Positions 58,929-64,000 of a DNA stretch of 64,000 nt are shown piece after piece (within the stretch, counting starts at the first letter, position 1; each line of letters starts with the position of its first letter). This stretch comes from CBDCWQ01 sp965223435 (lineage in GTDB: Bacteria > Myxococcota > Kuafuiibacteriia > Kuafuiibacteriales > Kuafuiibacteriaceae). The notes under the pieces are model-generated. The model did no database searches, was not told the DNA's origin, and saw only the letters and a list, made by a program, of their open reading frames with translations. The stretch lies in the NCBI GenBank assembly GCA_965223435.1, contig CBDCWQ010000013.1, positions 21,350 through 85,349 of the forward strand. The letters run 5' to 3'. The position numbers were made by a program, and so were the translations under genes.

Positions 58929-60236
58929 ATGCGGGATTCGAACGAGAAGGGCAAAAGTAAACAGGAACGCACAAGTTCGAAGCCCGGTGCGAGGCAAGGC
59001 CGGGCCCGAGGAGGCTCGCTCCTTGCCGTCATTGGCCCCGGTCTTTTGGTTGCGGCCACTGGCGTAGGGGCCGGCGATCTCGCCACGGCCAGCCTCGCAG
59101 GTAGCCAGTTGGGGCTTCAGGTGCTTTGGGCCGTCGTGGTCGGAGCAGCTCTCAAGTACGCATTGAATGAGGGTCTGGCCCGCTTTCAACTGGAGACGGG
59201 AAAGCCTCTTTTGGTGGGGGCAATCGCATTGGGGCGCTGGGTCGGCTGGCTCTTCCTCCCGTACCTCTTGTTCTGGACTTTCTGCGTGGCCGCGGCCCTC
59301 ATGAGCGCCTGCGGAGTGACACTCTATGCGTTGATGCCCATTTTCCCGGAGCCCCACCAAGGCAAAGTGGTCTTTGGTATCGCCCAGAGCCTGCTGGGCG
59401 TGGTGCTCGTTTGGCTCGGCGGGTTTCGGCTTTTTGAACGGGTCATGGGCCTCTCCATCGGGGTGATGTTTGTGGTGGTGACCGTCACCGCAGTCCTTCT
59501 GTGGCCCGAGACCGGCGAAGTGATGAAAGGCCTCGTCGTACCAACCATCCCCCAAGAGAAAAGCGGCGGCTTGGCCTGGACGGTGGCCCTTTTAGGCGGC
59601 GTAGGAGGCACAGTGACCCTCCTTTGTTACGGTTATTGGATCGCAGAAGAAGGGCGGACCGGCACAGAAGCCCTTCATTTGTGCCGAATCGATTTGGCCG
59701 TGGCGTACGTCATGACGGCCCTTTTTGGCCTCGCCATGGTCATCATTGGAAGCACCGTTGAAGTCGACGGACGAGGGGCGCGCCTTCTGATCGTCCTTTC
59801 CGAACGGCTCGAGGGACCTCTTGGCCCCATAGGCCGCTGGTCTTTCCTGGTCGGCGCCTGGGGTGCGATGTTCAGCAGTCTTCTCGGAGTCTGGCAGGCG
59901 GTTCCGTACCTCTATGTCGAGCTGTTGCGCCTCCTCACCTCAAGACCAGCCCCTAAGGCTTCGAATGCCCGCGCCACCGGTGCACTCTATCACCGGGTAT
60001 TGGTCCTTCTTGGAGTCGTGCCCATGCTGGGCCTCTTCGTGAGCTTCAAAGAGATTCAGAAAGTGTACGCGGTGCTCGGAGCTGCTTTCATTCCTCTCCT
60101 GGCAGGAACCCTCCTGAGCCTCGACCAAAAAAAAGACGTCCACTTTCGATCTGGTTGGCTAGGACGTCTGGTCCTCTCGTTTGCACTTCTCCTGTTCGGA
60201 TGGTTTTTTTGGTTGAAGGTGCGTGAAATCTTCTGA
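58929..60236 (+). CDS. Nramp-related membrane transporter lacking the canonical metal motifs
   Basis: ATG 58929 is chosen over the frame start at 58812, which overlaps pgm; 435 residues. A basic N-terminal tail precedes about eleven hydrophobic segments. The first reads IGPGLLVAATGVGAGDLATA: the position of the metal-coordinating DPGN of Nramp/MntH carries GAGD (47-50). In the segment matching TM6 (GGVGGTVTLLCYGYWIAEEG, about 224) the MPHN-like motif is also absent. So Mn/Fe transport by the usual site is unlikely. Divergent SLC11 relatives that move Mg or other solutes are known. Probably co-transcribed with pgm (77-base gap); the substrate remains open. Confidence 0.82.
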   Translation: MRDSNEKGKSKQERTSSKPGARQGRARGGSLLAVIGPGLLVAATGVGAGDLATASLAGSQLGLQVLWAVVVGAALKYALNEGLARFQLETGKPLLVGAIALGRWVGWLFLPYLLFWTFCVAAALMSACGVTLYALMPIFPEPHQGKVVFGIAQSLLGVVLVWLGGFRLFERVMGLSIGVMFVVVTVTAVLLWPETGEVMKGLVVPTIPQEKSGGLAWTVALLGGVGGTVTLLCYGYWIAEEGRTGTEALHLCRIDLAVAYVMTALFGLAMVIIGSTVEVDGRGARLLIVLSERLEGPLGPIGRWSFLVGAWGAMFSSLLGVWQAVPYLYVELLRLLTSRPAPKASNARATGALYHRVLVLLGVVPMLGLFVSFKEIQKVYAVLGAAFIPLLAGTLLSLDQKKDVHFRSGWLGRLVLSFALLLFGWFFWLKVREIF

Positions 60237-60264
60237 GGGGACAGGAACTATTATTTACCCCTCA
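60234..60264. terminator. Weak hairpin at the transporter stop
   Basis: TGAGGGG and CCCCTCA form 7-bp arms with a 17-base loop starting inside the stop codon. It lies between convergent genes and could end both transcripts; there is no long T-tract. Confidence 0.3.
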
Positions 60265-60448
60265 TCACCAGCGCTCGTACCCAACCGAGCAGGCCCGGTT
60301 TTCGATCGAGAACGTGTCCTGGCTTCACCCGAAACACACTGGCCTCAACTTTGCGGCGTCTTGGTGCAAGCCCCGCCGCAGAGAGTTGGCCTATTTCAAA
60401 CGCCGGGTCAGAGGCGTGCCACTTCGCGGCGCACCAGAATTCAGAAAC

Positions 60449-61102
60449 TCAGACCGGCCCCGGACTCGCGATAACCTTTTTCGATGTCCATTCACACACG
60501 AGGTCTGCCACCTTTCGGGGTTCGACTCTCTTGAAGCTGTGGTCTGCGCGTTCGAAGACCTTGAGCGTCGCGCGGTCACCGAGACGCGTCATCACCGGCT
60601 TCAGAAGCTTGAGATCACAAAGGGCGTCGCGATCCCCCTGAACAAAGAGCATTGGGCAGGCGATGTGGGGCAAATGCCCATCGCGAAGTTTCGCTTTTTG
60701 CTTCGCGGGATGAAGCGGGTAGCTCAAGAAAACCAATCCAGCGACAGGTGGGTCTTCAGAGGTGTTCTCGCTGGCAAGCATCGATGCCACGCGTCCCCCC
60801 ATCGATCTTCCTCCCAAGACAAGGCGCCGCGCGCCCACCCGGGGGCGACTCTGAACCTCATGAATGGCTTCACGCATGGAGGCAAGGAGCTTCGGCATGC
60901 GGTCTGGCATTCTCCGACCCTCAACCCGGTAGCGAAACCGAGCTCGGACGCTGAGTGCACCAGAGTCGCAGAGCGCGGCAGCCACCGCCTGAAGATGGGG
61001 TTGGTCGACATCACCGCCGGCCCCGTGCCACAGCATGACCACAACACCTTCAAGAGGGCCCTCGCCGGTGGGCTCGTGAAAGAAAAGCGCTTCGCTGCTC
61101 AC
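60449..61102 (-). CDS. Alpha/beta hydrolase, KANL3/Tex30-like
   Basis: 217 residues, cytoplasmic (no signal). The catalytic triad is visible: nucleophile Ser100 in GGRSMGGR, acid Asp157/Asp159 in VQGDRDALCD and His188 in ADHSFK. The N-terminal LWHGAGGD forms the oxyanion turn. The small size, GGRSMGGR elbow and YPLHP after the nucleophile strand match the bacterial dienelactone-hydrolase-like/KANL3-Tex30 group, whose natural substrates are mostly unknown. Convergent with the transporter gene. Confidence 0.85.
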   Translation of the reverse strand: MSSEALFFHEPTGEGPLEGVVVMLWHGAGGDVDQPHLQAVAAALCDSGALSVRARFRYRVEGRRMPDRMPKLLASMREAIHEVQSRPRVGARRLVLGGRSMGGRVASMLASENTSEDPPVAGLVFLSYPLHPAKQKAKLRDGHLPHIACPMLFVQGDRDALCDLKLLKPVMTRLGDRATLKVFERADHSFKRVEPRKVADLVCEWTSKKVIASPGPV

Positions 61103-61164
61103 GTCCTGAGGACTTGAAGCTGGAATCGCCGCCTGTCAATCATTTTGCCCCGGTAGTCGCTGGC

Positions 61165-61203
61165 CCTAGACCTGTTTTCTTCATCTTGCGCCACAGGTCT
61201 AGG
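61165..61203. repeat. 11-bp perfect inverted repeat with 17-base loop
   Basis: CCTAGACCTGT (61165-61175) and ACAGGTCTAGG (61193-61203). No T-tract on either side. If transcribed toward the hydrolase it would be a 5'-leader hairpin about 60 bases before the start. Confidence 0.6.
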
Positions 61204-61348
61204 AGTCAAAGGCCCGGGTTGGGGCGCCAACGCCCACACGGTGGGCTCCAGGAACCCCCATCGAGCTCAAGACTGCATGAGGTTTCACTGAAGCCTAGCC
61301 CCCGCCCCTAGTGTCAACGGAAACTGACGAAACAGAACACTGAAATCG

Positions 61349-61377
61349 TTGACTACCTCTATTGTGCATGCTCTATT
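61349..61377 (+). promoter_or_regulatory. Possible sigma-70 promoter
   Basis: TTGACT-N17-TCTATT: good -35, moderate -10 (4 of 6). It would give a leader of about 120 bases before ATG 61507. Confidence 0.3.
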
Positions 61378-61506
61378 GCGTCGGTTTTACCTGTTTTTTT
61401 GGGATCTCGAAGGAGCTCCCGCCAGGAAACCCCAACGCAGTCGCCCATGCGCCAGCATCGTTGGCCATAGCGAAGGGCATCCAAGCGTGCAGAAGAGAAG
61501 CACACG

Positions 61507-63957
61507 ATGAGGATAGACGAAATGGTGAGGACCAACCAAACCGCAATTCTGGTAACAAAGGTCAAACGACGAATAGGCCCCAAGGGTTTGGCGGTTTTTG
61601 TCCTGTGGGCAGGCCTTGGCTCCCGGATCATGCAACCGGCCTTGGCGGCGGAACCGATCAGGGATTATCACTACACCATAGGATCTGGTTGGTCGCTTGT
61701 GCACTTCCCGTTTTCTGCCGAACCTCCGGTTCACACCGTCCTGGAGATGCGGGGCCTCAGTTTATGGACCGCGACCTCGACCCACGCTGCAAAAAACCGA
61801 CTGGACCCAGAAAAAGGCGTGGCTCCGGGCCGTGCCTACTGGGTGCACGCGCCCAAGGCCGCCGCGCTCAGTATGCAGGGCACGCCCACGGGGTTGGAGG
61901 GACCCCGCGTGTCTTCGGGCTGGAACCTTGTAGGCGTATCCCGAGCCACAGCGTATGCGGATCCAAATATCCAACAGATTCTCACTTGGGATCGTTCGCG
62001 CCAAAGCTACCGCCGTCTGCCTCTGGGGACAGTGCTCGAACCCGAAAGAGGATACTGGGTGCTCGCTGACAAAGCTCGGTTAGGCTTCGATACCAACTGC
62101 CTTCCGAACGAATGGACGTTCTTCGATGCCGTGACCGTTCTTGATGACTGCCCTTTTTCCTTGGACGCCTCGGAAATACGGTCCCGACAGGGGAAGAGAG
62201 GTTTGGATGATGAGGGTTTAGACCTCGCCCCCTCTGAGAACCTTCGGGTCACGCTGGGGGGCACAGGGACCGAATCGAACCTGCCTATCGAAGCGCTTCA
62301 GGCAGTCGACGCCCACTACGTCATCGCCCAAGACCAAGAAGGCGGCTGGCATATCTACGGAGAACCCCGTACACCCAGCGTATCCATTCGCATTGTGGTT
62401 GCCGGAACCTATGAGCCCATTCGGGCTGCCGACTACGAAGAAACGCAGTTCGGTTTTGACCTTCAAGCGCCGGAGGCGGCCAGACAACCCCCACGCCCCG
62501 CACTGCTTCGCCTTGCCGAGTTGGTTTCTCATCTGTCCGCCACCCACCCCCATCTTCATCTGGATCCCTCGGACACCCGCCCCCTTCCCGGTCACATCAT
62601 CGACGCGCTCCGCGCTCGGTTCCTGGCACAGCCAGGCCTCGCAGGCAGCATAAAGCCACCCGGCGACGAACCGGCAAAGAAACCCCACATGGTGATTCGG
62701 TACCCGAGTGCTGCCGAGTTTCATACCCGAGCACCATCGGTATCGATTCGGGGCGAGGTATCCGGTAAAGACCCCGTCCGCCTCGCCCTCAACGGCGTGA
62801 CCGTGAAAACCTCGACCGGGGGCTTTTCGTCCCTCGTCTTTCTTGAACCGGGCGAAAACCTCTTTGATCTCTCCTTGGTCGATGCCTCGGGGCGCGCGCG
62901 GCATGCCCAGCGCAAAATCGTTCGCGACGTCACCGCACCGGTCGTCGATGTGGTGGCCGATGCCCACGCCAAAGGCCCTAAGGGCCAGCCGGTCCTTCGA
63001 TTTCACCTGCGGGTTCGAGAACCGCATCTGGAGCGCCTAAGTCTGAACGGCGAAACACTCCCCACACGGCACACCCTGGTTCACGATGTTCTTGCAAGCG
63101 CCCTTCCTGCGGGCCAAACCGTATTCGCATTCCGCGCATCAGACAAAGCGGGCCACAACGCCGAATCCCGGCTGACCGTCAACAAAAAGACGTCCGGCGA
63201 AATCACGGTCCATACCCCGACGGTACCCCCGTCAGCGTTGGTGGCAAAAGAGCGCCCGGGCGCGCAAGGCCCGATGCTGAGCCTCGATGGAGAGTCCCAG
63301 ACTCACTATCTTCAGACGCCCACGTACAAGGTACGAGGCCACGCAAGCGGAACCGGAATCCAAGCGGTCGCGGTCAACGGCGTACACATCGGATCGACCG
63401 AGGGACCTTTCGAGGTCACCCTGCAACTCGACCGGACCCACGCGGTTCTCGAGGTCGCTGCGTACGATCGATGGGGTCAGAAAACCCACGCCACAGCCGA
63501 ACTCATTTTTGACCCAGACCCGCCCGTCATCCTCATCAACGGAGGCGAATCGCAGCAGATGTACCACGCCAATCCTATCATCTCGGGCCTTGTTGAAGAC
63601 GCCAACCTAGAGGGAATCTGGTTCCGAGCTGGGGCTGAAGGGGACCTTGAACCCTTACAGATAAAAACGGGGCGCTTCGAGTTCCCGGTCGTGCTTCACG
63701 ATGGCGTGAACACGTTTGAACTTGTCGCTCGAGATCGGGCCGGCCATGAAACCATTGAGCCCCTGTTGGTCCAGTTCGAGTCGGTGATGTCCGAACTGAA
63801 AACGCCTATGGCCCCGTCCCGACTCTTCGCCACGTTGAATGCTCCTTCCGTACGTCTTCACTGGAGCCCACCTTTGGTTTTCGACGATGGCACACCGATT
63901 CCCGAGGGTGTAGCCGTGGCGCACCCGAGTCTACCGGGACAACATTTTGGTCGCTGA
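61507..63957 (+). CDS. Third giant-family protein, N-terminal part, apparent frameshift and cut by window edge
   Basis: ATG 61507 or 61522. Signal peptide ending MQPALA-AEP. Residues about 55-195 carry the same module as the first giant (GWSLVHFPF, PGRAYWVHA, ERGYWVLAD), then a linker and three glucodextranase-B/Ig-like repeats (about 385-470, 480-560, 595-755), then an Fn3 start (VRLHWSPPLVFDDGTPIPEG) colinear with the 4.5-kilo-residue protein. The frame stops at 63957, but from 63926 another frame reads RVYRDNILVAELDQANTYDD to the window end, exactly where the paralogue has YRVVRIS. One extra C in CCC (63924-63926) explains it. The true gene therefore continues right, probably into a toroid domain. 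Confidence 0.8.
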   Translation: MRIDEMVRTNQTAILVTKVKRRIGPKGLAVFVLWAGLGSRIMQPALAAEPIRDYHYTIGSGWSLVHFPFSAEPPVHTVLEMRGLSLWTATSTHAAKNRLDPEKGVAPGRAYWVHAPKAAALSMQGTPTGLEGPRVSSGWNLVGVSRATAYADPNIQQILTWDRSRQSYRRLPLGTVLEPERGYWVLADKARLGFDTNCLPNEWTFFDAVTVLDDCPFSLDASEIRSRQGKRGLDDEGLDLAPSENLRVTLGGTGTESNLPIEALQAVDAHYVIAQDQEGGWHIYGEPRTPSVSIRIVVAGTYEPIRAADYEETQFGFDLQAPEAARQPPRPALLRLAELVSHLSATHPHLHLDPSDTRPLPGHIIDALRARFLAQPGLAGSIKPPGDEPAKKPHMVIRYPSAAEFHTRAPSVSIRGEVSGKDPVRLALNGVTVKTSTGGFSSLVFLEPGENLFDLSLVDASGRARHAQRKIVRDVTAPVVDVVADAHAKGPKGQPVLRFHLRVREPHLERLSLNGETLPTRHTLVHDVLASALPAGQTVFAFRASDKAGHNAESRLTVNKKTSGEITVHTPTVPPSALVAKERPGAQGPMLSLDGESQTHYLQTPTYKVRGHASGTGIQAVAVNGVHIGSTEGPFEVTLQLDRTHAVLEVAAYDRWGQKTHATAELIFDPDPPVILINGGESQQMYHANPIISGLVEDANLEGIWFRAGAEGDLEPLQIKTGRFEFPVVLHDGVNTFELVARDRAGHETIEPLLVQFESVMSELKTPMAPSRLFATLNAPSVRLHWSPPLVFDDGTPIPEGVAVAHPSLPGQHFGR

Positions 63958-64000
63958 ACTCGATCAGGCGAACACCTACGACGACCACGCCCCCGCGCGC

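Larger units (their letters stand above)
61103..61506. other. Divergent intergenic region with hairpin
   Basis: 404 bases upstream of both the hydrolase (-) and the right-hand giant gene (+). It holds the 11-bp inverted repeat at 61165-61203 and a possible sigma-70 promoter at 61349-61377. No gene or sigma-54 site at correct spacing. Confidence 0.45.

Noticed and set aside
60314..61117. 267-residue plus-strand frame
   Set aside because: Antisense to the alpha/beta hydrolase, which has a full catalytic triad.
61475..61491. GGCATCCAAGCGTGCA before the third giant gene
   Set aside because: GG to GC is one base too long for sigma-54.

Overview
This 64-kb window is G+C-rich (roughly 58-60 % by eye) chromosomal DNA. 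The content suggests a Myxococcota/Bradymonadota-type bacterium (former Deltaproteobacteria): about 14 of some 25 genes encode predicted lipoproteins, many with beta-propeller, RCC1, PPC, NHL or BNR repeats, alongside an FHA-domain sigma-54 activator, an RHS protein and several genes preceded by -24/-12 promoters. I saw no tRNA, rRNA, CRISPR array, insertion sequence or phage genes. The taxonomic assignment is inference from gene style only.

Layout. Positions 117-5120 (-) and 6086-19705 (-) hold two giant exported multidomain proteins. They share an (alpha/alpha) toroid glycosidase-like domain and an unrecognised module of about 185 residues. A small zinc-ribbon gene (5415-6008) lies between them. 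The right edge (61507 onward, +) holds the N-terminal part of a third family member, interrupted by an apparent frameshift and cut by the window end. From 19956 to 32070 (+) runs a series of lipoproteins: a Cys-repeat/PPC protein with a frameshift, a YaiO-sized unknown, a Cys-rich surface protein, an RCC1 protein with 19 NGSWG repeats, and an SMP-30-like propeller. Regulators follow at 32293-34227: an AraC-type protein and an FHA/AAA+ sigma-54 activator, convergent. A two-gene cytochrome c unit (34403-39612, -), a transglutaminase-like protein, an NHL propeller lipoprotein and three small lipoproteins lead to a 2018-residue RHS/SpvB protein (45832-51888). A globin, a BNR-type lipoprotein and a second Cys-repeat lipoprotein follow. 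The housekeeping-like genes are pgm, an Nramp-related transporter and an alpha/beta hydrolase (57191-61102).

How it may work together. Eight intergenic sites match the sigma-54 -24/-12 consensus with correct spacing. They precede the Cys-repeat lipoproteins, the RCC1 protein, the SMP-30 protein, the AraC regulator, the sigma-54 activator itself, a small lipoprotein and the lipoprotein/RHS pair. Upstream of three of them lie palindromes of the form TGTCC-N8-GGACA at enhancer-like distances (about 50-170 bp). I read the window as a sigma-54-controlled envelope/surface programme with its candidate activator encoded in the middle. The promoters and palindromes are seen directly; their assignment to the local activator is inference.
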